Counted from the stretch's first letter, positions 23,825 through 33,062 are shown. The stretch: DNA of 43,501 nucleotides from Actinomycetes bacterium (GCA_025463865.1 JAODBH010000037.1:1-43501), one strand, 5' to 3'. Notes: generated from the sequence alone by a model not told the origin. Made by a program: numbers and translations.

Positions 23825-25045
23825 ATGACCGACATTCTCAGTGGCGTACGGGTACTCGAGGTCGCGTTCTGGACCTTCGTGCCGAGCGCGGGCGCGATCC
23901 TCTCGGACTGGGGTGCGGACGTCATCAAGATCGAGCACCCCGAGACCGGTGACCCGCAGCGCGGTCTCACGACCATGGGCGTCATGCCTGGAGGCGGGTC
24001 CGCGGTCAACTTCATGATCGAGTTCCCGAACCGGGGCAAGCGCAGCGTCGCGATCAACGTCAACACCGACGAGGGCCGCGAGCTCATCTACAAGCTGGCC
24101 AAGACCGCCGACGTGTTCCTCACCAGCTTCCTGCCCGACGCCCGGAAGCGCATGAAGATCGACGTCGAGGACATCAAGGCCCAGAACCCGGACATCATCT
24201 ACGTGCGGGGTCACGGCCAGGGCGCGAAGGGTCCCGACGCGGGCAAGGGTGGCTACGACGGCGCGTCGTTCTGGTCCCGCGGTGGCGTCGGCGACACGCT
24301 GCGCCCGGGGAACGACCCCGCGCCCGCCGGCATGCGCCCCGCGATCGGTGACGTCATGGGCGGGCTCACGATCGCGGGCGGGATCGCCGCCGCGCTGTAC
24401 CACCGGGAGAAGACCGGCGAGGCCAAGCTCGTCGACATCTCGCTCCTCGGCACCGCGATGTGGCAGCTCCAGCCCGACATCGTCATGACCGGCGTGCTCG
24501 GCATGGACGATGTCTTCCGGATGACTCCGGGCCAGGGCGCGCCCAACCCGCTCGTCGGCAACTACCGGACCTCCGACGACCGTTACATCTTCCTCAACAT
24601 GATGCAGGCCGAGAAGTTCTGGGAAGACTTCTGCACCCACATCGGTCGCACCGACCTGCTCGAGGATCCGCGGTTCGAGGGCTCCAAGTTCTGGAAGGAG
24701 AACAAGGACGAGGCGATCGCCGAGATCACCAAGACCTTCGCGTCCGCGCCGATCAGCGAGTGGCGCAAGCGCCTCCAGACGATGGAAGGCGTGTGGGCCC
24801 CGGTGCAGCGGGTTCCGGAGCTCTACGACGACGTGCAGGTCCTGGCCAACGGCTACCTCAGCGACGTCGTCGACTCCAGCGGCAACGAGTTCAAGCTCGT
24901 GGGGGCGCCGGTGCAGTTCGACGAGCAGCCGCACGAGCTGAAGCGTGCGCCCGATCACGGTGAGCACACCGACTCCGTGCTCGAGGAGCTCGGCCTGACG
25001 TGGGACGAGATCATGGCTCTGAAGGTGTCGGGCGCGATCCTCTGA
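23825..25045 (+). CDS. CaiB/BaiF-type (class III) CoA transferase
   Basis: This 406-residue protein is a family III CoA transferase. LSGVRVLEVAFWTFVP opens the Rossmann half, VIKIEHPETGDPQRG and NRGKRSVAINVN follow, and IGDVMGG holds the catalytic Asp. The small domain follows. The enzyme moves CoA between carboxylic acids through a covalent aspartyl intermediate. ATG at 23825 is preferred to ATG at 23822 because AGGAG (23815-23819) is then 5 bases away. It also matches the start of the close paralogue at 30685. It pairs with a crotonase one base downstream. The 105-base region before it holds TAGGTT (23786-23791), a weak -10 candidate. Confidence 0.9.
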   Translation: MTDILSGVRVLEVAFWTFVPSAGAILSDWGADVIKIEHPETGDPQRGLTTMGVMPGGGSAVNFMIEFPNRGKRSVAINVNTDEGRELIYKLAKTADVFLTSFLPDARKRMKIDVEDIKAQNPDIIYVRGHGQGAKGPDAGKGGYDGASFWSRGGVGDTLRPGNDPAPAGMRPAIGDVMGGLTIAGGIAAALYHREKTGEAKLVDISLLGTAMWQLQPDIVMTGVLGMDDVFRMTPGQGAPNPLVGNYRTSDDRYIFLNMMQAEKFWEDFCTHIGRTDLLEDPRFEGSKFWKENKDEAIAEITKTFASAPISEWRKRLQTMEGVWAPVQRVPELYDDVQVLANGYLSDVVDSSGNEFKLVGAPVQFDEQPHELKRAPDHGEHTDSVLEELGLTWDEIMALKVSGAIL

Positions 25046-25046
25046 G

Positions 25047-26093
25047 ATGACACCGCGACCTGCGCCCGGCCGGTCCGACCGGGTGCAGGACGCGGTCGCC
25101 GTCGCGGCGCGGATGCGCGGGCGAACCGCGACGGCGGTCGTGGGCGCCCTCGCGGGCGAGCCCGCGATCGCGGTTGCGGGCCCGGCCGAGGCAGTCGCCG
25201 ACGTCGTGTCCGCCGCGCGGCATCTTCCGGTCGTCATGATCGCGGTCGACGACGGCTCGATGGAGCCCGCGGCCCTGGGCGCCGATCTCGCGCTGACGAC
25301 GGCAGGAGGCGCGCCCGCACCTTGGATCAGCGATCCGGACGGTCGAGCGCTCGACGGGCTCCTCGACCGCATCGGCTCGTTCCCGTCGGCGTCGGTGGTG
25401 CTCGCCCAACTGCTGCGCCTCGGGAAGGACCTCGACCCGCACGCGGGTCTGACGGCCGAGTCGCTCGCGTACGCAACGCTCCAGTCCGGTCCCGAGTTCG
25501 CAGCCTGGCTGCGCGCGCGGGGAGACGTATCGGCTCCCGGCCCCGGCGACCCGGTGACGCTCGTGCGCGACGGCGACGTCCTTCGCGTGGTGCTCGACCG
25601 GCCCGAACGTCACAACGCCTACGACATCCGCACGCGCGACGGCGTCGTCGCCGCGTTCGAGCTGGTTGCAGCCGACCCGTCGATCCGGCGGGTCGAGCTG
25701 CGCGGCAACGGGCCGACGTTCTCCAGCGGTGGTGACCTCTCGGAGTTCGGCACGGTGGCCGACCCGGTGCTCGGCCACCTGGTGCGGAGCAGCCGGTTCG
25801 CCGCCGCCGCGATGCTCGACTGCGCGGTACCGATCGACGCGTACGTCCACGGGCGCTGCCTCGGTGCCGGCGTGGAGCTCATGGCCTTCGCCGACCGGGT
25901 GGTCGCTTGGCCTGACTCGACGTTCGAGCTGCCGGAGGTCGCGATGGGGCTCGTGCCGGGGGCGGGCGGCACCGTGAGCGTCGTGCGGCGCATCGGGCGC
26001 CACCGCACCGCGTACCTCGCGCTGACCGGCGAACGCCTCGACGCGCGCCGCGCGCTCGCGTGGGGTCTCGTCGACGAGATCACCGCCGACTGA
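25047..26093 (+). CDS. Crotonase-family protein with N-terminal extension
   Basis: This protein has 348 residues. The C-terminal 180 (about 168-348) form a crotonase domain with LDRPERHNAYD, FSSGGDLSEF, GRCLGAGVEL and the PEVAMGLVPGAGG loop that includes a catalytic-type Glu. The first 165 residues are a separate Ala-rich alpha/beta region (TATAVVGALAGEPAIAVAGP) that I cannot assign; it may be a degenerate second domain. It probably hydrates or isomerises an enoyl-CoA made from the CoA transferase product just upstream, since only one base separates the genes. It converges with the gene ending at 26117. Confidence 0.82.
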   Translation: MTPRPAPGRSDRVQDAVAVAARMRGRTATAVVGALAGEPAIAVAGPAEAVADVVSAARHLPVVMIAVDDGSMEPAALGADLALTTAGGAPAPWISDPDGRALDGLLDRIGSFPSASVVLAQLLRLGKDLDPHAGLTAESLAYATLQSGPEFAAWLRARGDVSAPGPGDPVTLVRDGDVLRVVLDRPERHNAYDIRTRDGVVAAFELVAADPSIRRVELRGNGPTFSSGGDLSEFGTVADPVLGHLVRSSRFAAAAMLDCAVPIDAYVHGRCLGAGVELMAFADRVVAWPDSTFELPEVAMGLVPGAGGTVSVVRRIGRHRTAYLALTGERLDARRALAWGLVDEITAD

Positions 26094-26116
26094 CGCCTTG
26101 TCGGTCGCCGTGTCGG

Positions 26117-27286
26117 TCAGATGCGGACGCGTGTGGGGTGGCGGCCGCCGGCGGTCCAGCAGGCGGCATCCCGGAGGGCGACATCGATGGTGACCCCGCC
26201 ACCGCGAGCCAGCGCGGTCAGCGTCGCGAGGGCGGCGAGCGCGCCGGTGATCGGGTCCGCGATCGCGTCGCCCAGGAACGCGGGCTCGCCGTTGGTCCAG
26301 GCCACGAGGCCACCAGCGGCCGCGGTGTCGTCGCCGAAGCCGACCCGGTTGGACCACGACCCGGTCCGCCCGTAGGCGGTGATCGAGGTCCAAACCTGTC
26401 CGGGGTGCGCGGCGCGGCCCGACGCGGGACTGAGGCCGAGCTGGGTGAGCGCCCGGGGGCGGGAGCCTTCGATCACGACGTCGGCCCGCGCGACCAGCGC
26501 TTGCAGCGTCTCCCGGCCGTCGGCCGAGCCGAAGTCGACCGTGACGGTCTCGTCGCCGTCGTGCAGCGCCGCGTAGAAGCCGGGCGATCCGGCGCGGGCA
26601 CCGTCGGGGCGGCGGGTCGACTCGACCTTCATCACCCGGGCCCCGCAACCCGCCCGCAACAGGCGTGCGCAGAGCGGGCCCGCCCACAGCGACGAGAAAT
26701 CGACGACCAGCGGTTCGCGCACCGGCGTGGCGTCGGGGGCCGGGCCGTCGACCAGCCACGGGTGCACCGACCCCGGGTGCCGCTCCCGGAGCGCGTCGTC
26801 GTCGGACGGACCGACGACGGCGACGGGCACGCCGAGGTCCTGGCCCGTGGCAACGACGTCGGTGGCCCGGCGATCGGCGACGGCGGCCACGAGGACGGGC
26901 CAGGGGTCGTCGTCCGGGATCGCGCAGCCCAGCCAGGCGGGAAACAGCGTCACGTCGTCGGGTCGGGCGAGATTGACGGCGATCCAGTCGTCGGAGGCTC
27001 GGAGGAGTCGGGCGCTCCCACCGACCGACACCTGACCGCTGCCACGCGCGTCGACGTGCTGCGCGCGGGCGAGCAGGAGTGCGACGACGTCGGTCGTGGT
27101 CTCGCAGTCGAAGTCCCGCGCCGTGAGATCGATGCGTTCGCCGACCCGGGTGAGCCGGGCGAGCGCGCCGGCAGGGACGGTCTGGTTGCGCGTCCGCGGC
27201 GCATGCAGATCGAGCAGGCCCGAGTCGCGCCAGGCGAGGGCTTCGGGGTCGGGATCGGTGGCGGGTCCGGTCGGGACCGCGTTCAC
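26117..27286 (-). CDS. CaiB-family CoA transferase with rearranged domain order
   Basis: This protein has 389 residues. The carboxyl half (192-375) is the N-terminal large-domain type of a CaiB enzyme: LVVDFSSLWAGPLCARLLR, RVMKVESTRRPDGAR, then GDAIADP, where the catalytic Asp (340 or 344) is expected. The amino half (about 84-160) reads like the small domain that normally comes after it: SVGGSARLLRASDDWIAVNL, then PDDVTLFPAWLG and LGVPVAVV. The order is therefore reversed, by fusion or permutation. The motifs recall a known actinobacterial CoA-transferase subgroup, so function may be retained. GTG at 27286 overlaps the previous gene's stop (GTGA). Confidence 0.78.
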   Translation of the reverse strand: MNAVPTGPATDPDPEALAWRDSGLLDLHAPRTRNQTVPAGALARLTRVGERIDLTARDFDCETTTDVVALLLARAQHVDARGSGQVSVGGSARLLRASDDWIAVNLARPDDVTLFPAWLGCAIPDDDPWPVLVAAVADRRATDVVATGQDLGVPVAVVGPSDDDALRERHPGSVHPWLVDGPAPDATPVREPLVVDFSSLWAGPLCARLLRAGCGARVMKVESTRRPDGARAGSPGFYAALHDGDETVTVDFGSADGRETLQALVARADVVIEGSRPRALTQLGLSPASGRAAHPGQVWTSITAYGRTGSWSNRVGFGDDTAAAGGLVAWTNGEPAFLGDAIADPITGALAALATLTALARGGGVTIDVALRDAACWTAGGRHPTRVRI

Positions 27287-28788
27287 CGCTCGGCGGCGGG
27301 TTCGGCGAAGGTCAGCGCGACCTCCCGCCGGAGGAGCTTGCCGGTGTCGGTCATCGGCAGCTCGGGCACGAAGCGGATCTCGTCGGGGGTCTTCGAGCTG
27401 CGGAGCTCGGCCCGGGCGAAGGCTTGGAGCTCGGGCTCGTCGGTCGTTTGGCCCGACCGGAGGACGACCGCGGCGCCGATGCGCTGACCCCACTCGGGGT
27501 CGGGGAGGCCGACCACGGCGACGTCGGCCACGGCCGGGTGGCGGCGCAGCACCTCTTCGATCTCGGCGGGGGCGATGTTCTCGCCGCCGCGGATGATGGT
27601 GTCGTCGGAGCGGCCCTCGATGAAGAGGTAGCCGTCGTCGTCGAGCCAGGCGCGGTCGCGGGTGGGGAACCAGCCTTCGGCGTCGACGACCGGCCCCCGG
27701 CCCTCGTACTCGCCCGAGACCTGTTCGCCGCGCACCCAGAGCTCGCCGACCTCACCGACGGGGAGCGGCTTGCCGTCGTCGTCTCGGATCTCGAGCTCCA
27801 CGCCGGGCACCGCGACGCCTGCGGAGCCGAGCCGCTTCCGGTCGGCGGGGGCGCCCTCGAGGGCCTTGCGGTGCTCGTCGGGCCCGAGGACCGCAATGGT
27901 GGAGCTGGTCTCGGTGAGCCCGTAGGCGTTGACGAAGTCGACCGCGGGAAACAGGGTCAGCGCCCGTTCGATGACGGTCGCCGGCATCGGGGCCCCGCCG
28001 TACGCGAGGGCCCGCAGGCTTCCCGGTGCCTCGCCGCCGACGGTGTCCATGTGCTCCACGATCCGGGAGAGCATCGTCGGCACGACGAGCGCGTGGGTCA
28101 CCTGTTCGTCGTGCGCGGTCTTCAGCCAGGTCGGCGGATCGAAGTTGGCCAGGTGCACGACCCGCCGGCCGGCGTAGATGTTGCTGACCGTGTTCGACAC
28201 GCCGGCGATGTGATACGTCGGCACGGTCACGAGGCTCGCGTCGTCGTCCGACGCGTTGGAGAACTCGACCGTGGTCATGACGTATGAGGCCAGGTGCTTG
28301 TGCCGGAGGATCGCGGCCTTGGGCTCCGCGGTCGTACCGCTGGTGAACAGCACCAGTGCCGGCGTCTCGGGGTCGCCGTCGGACTCGAGGATGGGCTCGG
28401 TGACGAGCGCGGCTTCGGCGCGGAGCTCCGCGGTGGTCATGAGGTGGGCGTCGACGAGCTCCACGAGGTCGCCGAACTCGGCGTCGTGCACCACGAGCGG
28501 CCGCTCGAGCCGCGCGACCAGGTCGCGGATCTTCTCCGGCGTGAGCCGGTAGTTGAGCGGCACGATGGGGATCCCGGCCCGACCCGCGGCGAACAGCAGC
28601 ACGGGGAAGTCGGTGCTGTTGGCGCCCACGAAGACCAGATGCCGCGCGCCCTTCGATGCCACGACCGCGGCGGTCCGCCCCACCCGGTCGGCGAGCTCCG
28701 CGTAGGTGAGACCGCCGTCGCGGGTACCGAAGGCGACGCGGTCCGCGTGGCCGGAGACGGCCATGTCGAGCACGAGGTCGAGGTGCAC
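27283..28788 (-). CDS. Acyl-CoA synthetase (class I adenylate-forming)
   Basis: This 501-residue FadD/AMP-ligase has P-loop LFTSGTTAEPKA (147-158), YGLTETSS, GYLFIEGRSDDTIIRGGENIAPAEIEEVL at the hinge, and TDTGKLLRREV with the catalytic Lys near the end. All motifs are intact, unlike the 5894 enzyme. It activates a free acid to its acyl-CoA. GTG at 28788 starts just 3 bases from the upstream small protein's stop, and the gene is coupled by GTGA to the CoA transferase-like gene downstream. The three form one short operon. Confidence 0.88.
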   Translation of the reverse strand: MHLDLVLDMAVSGHADRVAFGTRDGGLTYAELADRVGRTAAVVASKGARHLVFVGANSTDFPVLLFAAGRAGIPIVPLNYRLTPEKIRDLVARLERPLVVHDAEFGDLVELVDAHLMTTAELRAEAALVTEPILESDGDPETPALVLFTSGTTAEPKAAILRHKHLASYVMTTVEFSNASDDDASLVTVPTYHIAGVSNTVSNIYAGRRVVHLANFDPPTWLKTAHDEQVTHALVVPTMLSRIVEHMDTVGGEAPGSLRALAYGGAPMPATVIERALTLFPAVDFVNAYGLTETSSTIAVLGPDEHRKALEGAPADRKRLGSAGVAVPGVELEIRDDDGKPLPVGEVGELWVRGEQVSGEYEGRGPVVDAEGWFPTRDRAWLDDDGYLFIEGRSDDTIIRGGENIAPAEIEEVLRRHPAVADVAVVGLPDPEWGQRIGAAVVLRSGQTTDEPELQAFARAELRSSKTPDEIRFVPELPMTDTGKLLRREVALTFAEPAAER

Positions 28789-28791
28789 CGG

Positions 28792-29100
28792 CTAGTCCGA
28801 GGCGGGGAGGGGCTTGGCTCCCTTGGGTTCGAGTCCCTCGCCATCGATCGACAGGGAGCCGTCGCCGGCCTTGCTGCACAGCAGCTCGATGCCGATCACC
28901 TCGTCGGCGTAGCGCTTCCCCAGGAGCGTCCCGTGGTCGAATCCCGGGGCCGGCTTCCCGGTGGGCTCGCCCGCATCCGCCGACGGCACCATCGGGGAAC
29001 CACCACAGGCGAGGTCCACGGGCCCGGACGGGGCGCGGATGACCACGACCTCGGTCGTACACACGGTGCTGCGCAACTTGGTACCGGGCTTCAAGTCCAC
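28792..29100 (-). CDS. Small three-cysteine protein of unknown function
   Basis: This 102-residue protein I cannot name. It has three isolated cysteines, in STVCTTEV, DLACGGSP and ELLCSKAG, each at the end of a predicted strand, and a Gly/Pro-rich middle. It could bind a metal or act as a partner of the ligase next to it. GTG at 29100 is favoured by GGAG 6 bases upstream and by a TACGTT -10 box at 29145-29150 giving a 38-base leader. Only 3 bases separate it from the acyl-CoA synthetase. I have a vague memory of similar proteins beside ligases, but cannot support it. Confidence 0.7.
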   Translation of the reverse strand: MDLKPGTKLRSTVCTTEVVVIRAPSGPVDLACGGSPMVPSADAGEPTGKPAPGFDHGTLLGKRYADEVIGIELLCSKAGDGSLSIDGEGLEPKGAKPLPASD

Positions 29101-29144
29101 CGGACACTCCGAAAGGCGATCGTCGAACACGCGGAAGGGCTGAA

Positions 29145-29150
29145 AACGTA
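29145..29150 (-). promoter_or_regulatory. Candidate -10 box for the minus-strand ligase operon
   Basis: TACGTT read on the minus strand, with predicted RNA start near 29138, lies 38 bases before GTG 29100. The same element and distance occur before the 19200 operon. No -35 was seen. Confidence 0.4.
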
Positions 29151-29205
29151 GTTCGTGGCGACCCGTGCCGCAGGGAGTGCGGCGCGGGCGTGACAGTCTC
29201 GCGCC

Positions 29206-30597
29206 GTGCTCGTCGCCCGCGCCAAGCTGGAACAGCAGCCGGTCCCGGTGGACATCCGGGTCGAGAACGGCCTGGTCACCGAGGTCGGACCCCGCCTCCG
29301 GCCGGGACGGGATGAGGAGGTCCTCGACGCTCGCGGCGCCGCGGTCATCCCCGGCCTGCACGACCACCACGTGCACCTCTCCGCGACCGCGGCCCGGCTC
29401 GGCTCGGTCGATCTGGGACCGGGCGCGACGCCCGACCCGGCCGCTTTCGCGCGGGCGCTGGGTGCCGCCGAGCCCGCGACTGGGGGCTGGATCCGGGCCG
29501 TCGGCTACCACGAGCGCGTGGCCGGAGCTCTCGACCGCGACGTGCTCGACGCCGTCCTGCCGGCCGTACCGGTGCGGATCCAGCACAGCACCGGTGCCCT
29601 CTGGATGTTGAACAGCGCCGCGATCGCCGCCACGGGCCTGGAGGACCTGCACGCCCCGGGCGTCGAGCGGGATCCCGCGGGCCGGGTCACCGGGCGGATC
29701 TGGCGGATGGACGCCTGGCTCCGGGAGGTCACGCCGCCCGTCGAGCGCCGCTTCGCCGAGCTCGGGCGGGATGCCGCGGCCGCCGGGATCACCGGATTCA
29801 CCGACGCCACCGCCGACCGTGACGTCGACAGCGTGCGCGACCTGCGGGCCGCACATGCGATCGGAGCCCTCCCGCAACGCACGTTGCTCCTCCGCAGCGA
29901 CGCGTGGTTCCCCGCCGACGACGAGGCAACGGACGCGGGGGCCTACAAGATCGTGCTCGACGACGAGATGCTCCCGGATCTCGACGCGCTCACGAGCCGG
30001 ATCCGCGACGCACACACGCGTCGCGCGTCGGTCGCGATCCACTGCGTGACCCGCGTGCAGACCGTGCTCGCCACTGCCGCGGTCGAAGCGGCCGGCGCGT
30101 TCGACGGCGATCGCCTGGAGCACGGTTCGGTCGTGCCGGCCCCGTTGATCCCCACGCTGGCCCGGCTCGGGATCGCGGTGGTCACCCAACCGGCCTTCAT
30201 CGCGGACCGGGGCGACCGGTACCTCGCCGATCTGGACGCCCACGACGTCGCCGACCTGTACCGCGCCCGGTCACTCGTCGACGGGGGCGTCGTGGTTGCG
30301 GCTGGATCCGACGCGCCCTTCGGTCCGGCCGACCCGTGGCGGGCGATCCGCGCCGCGGGCGACCGCACCGCGCCCTCCGGCGCGGTGGTCGGTGCACCGG
30401 AGTCGGTGCCGGCACAGATGGCGCTCAGTTGGTACCTCGCCGACCCTCGGCGGCTCGGGCGGTCGCGATCGGTGGCGGTGGGAGGCGACGCCGACCTGGT
30501 GGTGCTCAGCGGCCCCCTCGACGCGGTGCTGCGCGACCCCGACCGCACGTCGGTGTCGACGACGATCATCGGCGGAGCGGTCGTCCACGCTCGTTGA
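29206..30597 (+). CDS. YtcJ-like amidohydrolase-3
   Basis: This 463-residue metal-dependent hydrolase has the HDHHVHLS motif (His55 and His57 as HxH), VAIHCVTR and LEHGSVVP supplying later His ligands, and AAGSDAPFGPADPW with the catalytic Asp. A small N-terminal beta domain precedes the barrel. It would hydrolyse an amide, imide or carbamate in the cytoplasm. GTG at 29206 has no ribosome site. CAGTCT (29194-29199) lies exactly 6 bases before it, so a leaderless start is possible though the box is weak. It is divergent from the three-Cys protein and possibly in one transcript with the CoA transferase after it. Confidence 0.82.
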   Translation: MLVARAKLEQQPVPVDIRVENGLVTEVGPRLRPGRDEEVLDARGAAVIPGLHDHHVHLSATAARLGSVDLGPGATPDPAAFARALGAAEPATGGWIRAVGYHERVAGALDRDVLDAVLPAVPVRIQHSTGALWMLNSAAIAATGLEDLHAPGVERDPAGRVTGRIWRMDAWLREVTPPVERRFAELGRDAAAAGITGFTDATADRDVDSVRDLRAAHAIGALPQRTLLLRSDAWFPADDEATDAGAYKIVLDDEMLPDLDALTSRIRDAHTRRASVAIHCVTRVQTVLATAAVEAAGAFDGDRLEHGSVVPAPLIPTLARLGIAVVTQPAFIADRGDRYLADLDAHDVADLYRARSLVDGGVVVAAGSDAPFGPADPWRAIRAAGDRTAPSGAVVGAPESVPAQMALSWYLADPRRLGRSRSVAVGGDADLVVLSGPLDAVLRDPDRTSVSTTIIGGAVVHAR

Positions 30598-30684
30598 ACG
30601 CCCGAAGATCCGGGTTCTGGGCCGGGCGACGTGAAGGACCCTAGAGTCGACCCGACATGCCGCCGGCTGGTGGAGGCTCCCGCA

Positions 30685-31908
30685 ATGACCGAACCGCTCG
30701 CTGGGATCCGTGTGCTGGAGGTCGCGTCGCACGTCTTCGTGCCCGTCGCCGGCGCGGTGCTCACCGAGTGGGGCGCCGAGGTGGTCAAGATCGAGCATCC
30801 CGAGACGGGCGACCCGTACCGCGGGCTCGTGACGTCGGGGCTGCACAAGCTCCACAACGGCGTCGATCCCAACTTCCAGTACGCGAACCGCGGCAAGCAG
30901 TCCGTCGGCATCGACCTGAAGACCGACGAGGGCCGCGCGCTGATCTACCGGCTCGCGGCGGTCTGCGACGTGTTCCTCACGAACTTCCGGCCCGACGCGC
31001 GCCGCCGGCTCGGCATCGAGGTCGACGACATCCGGGCCCACAACGACTCGATCATCTACGTGCGCGGCAGCGGCTACGGCGCGCGAGGACCCGACGTGCA
31101 GCGCGGCGGCTACGACTCCGCGGCCTTCTGGTCCCGTTCGGGCATGGCCGACGCGTTCACGCCTGCGGGCGCGGAGTGGCCTGCTTCTCCGCGGCCCGCG
31201 TTCGGCGACATCGTGGGCGGCCTCACCATCGCCGGCGCGATCGCCACCGCGCTGTACCGGCGGCTCGCGACCGGAGAGCCGTCGGTCGTCGACGTCTCGC
31301 TGCTCGGGATGGGGATGTGGCAGCTGCAGCCCGACATCATCAGCGCCAAGCTGAGCGAAGAGGGCGGGTCCACCCACACCGGCGTCCGGAGCCGCTACCA
31401 GTCGTGGAACCCCGCGGTCCAGACCTACCGGACCCGCGACGGCCGGTTCATCTCGCTCGTCATGCTCGACGCCGACCGCTACTGGGCCGACCTGTGCACG
31501 ACCATCGGCCACCCCGAGATGGCGACCGACCCGCGCTTCGTCGACATGCCCACGCGCGCCGCGAACTCCGAGGCCTGCGTACGGATGCTGGACGACATCT
31601 TCGCGAGCCGCGACTACGCCGACTGGTGCGACGTGCTGGCAGACGCGGCGGGGGTGTGGACGCCGATCCAGTCGCCGCTCGAGGTGCACAGGGATCCGCA
31701 GGTCGCGGCCAACGGCTATCTCGCCGACGTCGACATGGAGAACGGGACGTCGCTCACGATGGTGACGTCGCCGGTGCAGTTCGACGAGCAGCCCTGGGCG
31801 CCGACGCGCGCGCCGGAGCACGGCGAGCACACCGAGAGCACGCTGCTCGGGCTCGGCCTGTCGTGGGACGAGATCTCCGCACTGAAGGAACGCAACGTCA
31901 TCCTGTGA
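30685..31908 (+). CDS. CaiB/BaiF-type (class III) CoA transferase, paralogue of the 23825 gene
   Basis: This 407-residue protein closely resembles the 23825 enzyme: LAGIRVLEVASHVFVP, VVKIEHPETGDPYRG, NRGKQSVGIDLK, and FGDIVGG with the catalytic Asp. The ending WDEISALKERNVIL matches WDEIMALKVSGAIL there. The pair is therefore a duplication with each copy placed in a different unit: one followed by a crotonase, this one by an amidohydrolase. It transfers CoA to an unknown acid. ATG at 30685 follows GGAGG (30672-30676) by 8 bases. TAGAGT at 30642-30647 is a possible -10 box. Confidence 0.9.
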   Translation: MTEPLAGIRVLEVASHVFVPVAGAVLTEWGAEVVKIEHPETGDPYRGLVTSGLHKLHNGVDPNFQYANRGKQSVGIDLKTDEGRALIYRLAAVCDVFLTNFRPDARRRLGIEVDDIRAHNDSIIYVRGSGYGARGPDVQRGGYDSAAFWSRSGMADAFTPAGAEWPASPRPAFGDIVGGLTIAGAIATALYRRLATGEPSVVDVSLLGMGMWQLQPDIISAKLSEEGGSTHTGVRSRYQSWNPAVQTYRTRDGRFISLVMLDADRYWADLCTTIGHPEMATDPRFVDMPTRAANSEACVRMLDDIFASRDYADWCDVLADAAGVWTPIQSPLEVHRDPQVAANGYLADVDMENGTSLTMVTSPVQFDEQPWAPTRAPEHGEHTESTLLGLGLSWDEISALKERNVIL

Positions 31909-31919
31909 AAGGCGGCACC

Positions 31920-33062
31920 GTGACCCGACAGACCGTGACCCAACGGGTGATCTCGGCCGACAACCACCTCAGCGAGCCCAAGGACCTCTACGTCGAGCGG
32001 CTCCCGAAGGAGTACCGGGAGCAGGCGCCGCGGGTGGTGCGGGGGTCCGACGGCGGTGACGGCTGGAGCTGGAACGGAGGGCCGCCGTCGCGCACGTTCG
32101 GGCTCGAGGCGGTGGCAGGCCAGCCCGGACAGGGCGGGGACTACAAGCCGACCGGTCTCACGTACGAGGAGATCCTCCCCGGCAACCACGACGGCAGCGC
32201 GCACCTCGCCGACATGGACCGCGACGGCATCGACGGTGTCGTCGTGTACCCGGGCGTCTCGATGGCCGCCTACAGCCTGCCCGACCGGGGCTTGGCCCAG
32301 GCGGTGATGTCGACCTACAACGACTGGCTCCTCGACGACTTCGAGGCGGCCGACAAGCGGCGCCTCATCGGGTTGTGCGCGCTGCCCGTCGACGACGGCA
32401 TGGATGCGGCGGTCGCCGAGCTCGAACGCTGCGCGGTGAAGGGCGCACGCGGGTTCTTCCTGCCCGGAACCCCGGAGCGCGGGTACTGGGACACGGTCTA
32501 CGACCCGCTGTGGGCCGCGGCGACCGCCGCCGACATCCCGGTGTCGTTCCACCGCAACCACGGAGGCCGCCCGCGCGGCGACGACATGCCGCAGCTCGAC
32601 GTCCCCGGGATCAACGTCGGCGGCATCGCGGTGCGCTTCTTCTCCGCGATCACGCCGCTCACCTACATGATCTTCACCGGCACCTTCGAGCGGTTCCCGG
32701 ACCTGCGGGTGGTCGCGGGCGAGGTCAACTGCGGCTGGGTGCCCTTCTGGCGCGAGAACATGGACCAGAACTTCGACCAGCAGCGACACTGGGCGAACCT
32801 GCCCATCGAGCGCGAGCCGAGCTCGTACGTCGGTACCAACGTGTTCGTGACCACGCTCGACGATCACGTCGGCTACACGGCGATCCGGGAAGATCCGACG
32901 TTGGCCGACGCGGTCATGTACTCGATCGACTACCCGCACAGCGTGACGCTCTGGCCCAAATCGGCCGAGCACATCGCGGAGCTGACCGCCGGGATGGACG
33001 AGGTGTCGAAGGAGAAGGTGCTGGCTGGGAACGCGATCCGGGTCTACGGGTTCGCCGCTTGA
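31920..33062 (+). CDS. Amidohydrolase-2 family protein
   Basis: This 380-residue ACMSD-like TIM barrel has SADNHLSEP (DxHxxE), VSFHRNHGG, VAGEVNCGWVPF and MYSIDYPHSVTLWP. It has the expected ligand set. An N-terminal insert at about 40-90 includes a WSWNGG loop. GTG at 31920 is chosen because GGCGG stands just before it. GTG at 31905 overlaps the transferase stop (GTGA) and would add five residues. Being directly behind a CoA transferase, it may act on a CoA ester or on the acid before loading. Confidence 0.84.
   Translation: MTRQTVTQRVISADNHLSEPKDLYVERLPKEYREQAPRVVRGSDGGDGWSWNGGPPSRTFGLEAVAGQPGQGGDYKPTGLTYEEILPGNHDGSAHLADMDRDGIDGVVVYPGVSMAAYSLPDRGLAQAVMSTYNDWLLDDFEAADKRRLIGLCALPVDDGMDAAVAELERCAVKGARGFFLPGTPERGYWDTVYDPLWAAATAADIPVSFHRNHGGRPRGDDMPQLDVPGINVGGIAVRFFSAITPLTYMIFTGTFERFPDLRVVAGEVNCGWVPFWRENMDQNFDQQRHWANLPIEREPSSYVGTNVFVTTLDDHVGYTAIREDPTLADAVMYSIDYPHSVTLWPKSAEHIAELTAGMDEVSKEKVLAGNAIRVYGFAA

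Noticed and set aside
30657-30684. ATG at 30657 as the CoA transferase start
   Set aside because: It is in another frame; ATG 30685 has GGAGG and matches the paralogue's N-terminus.
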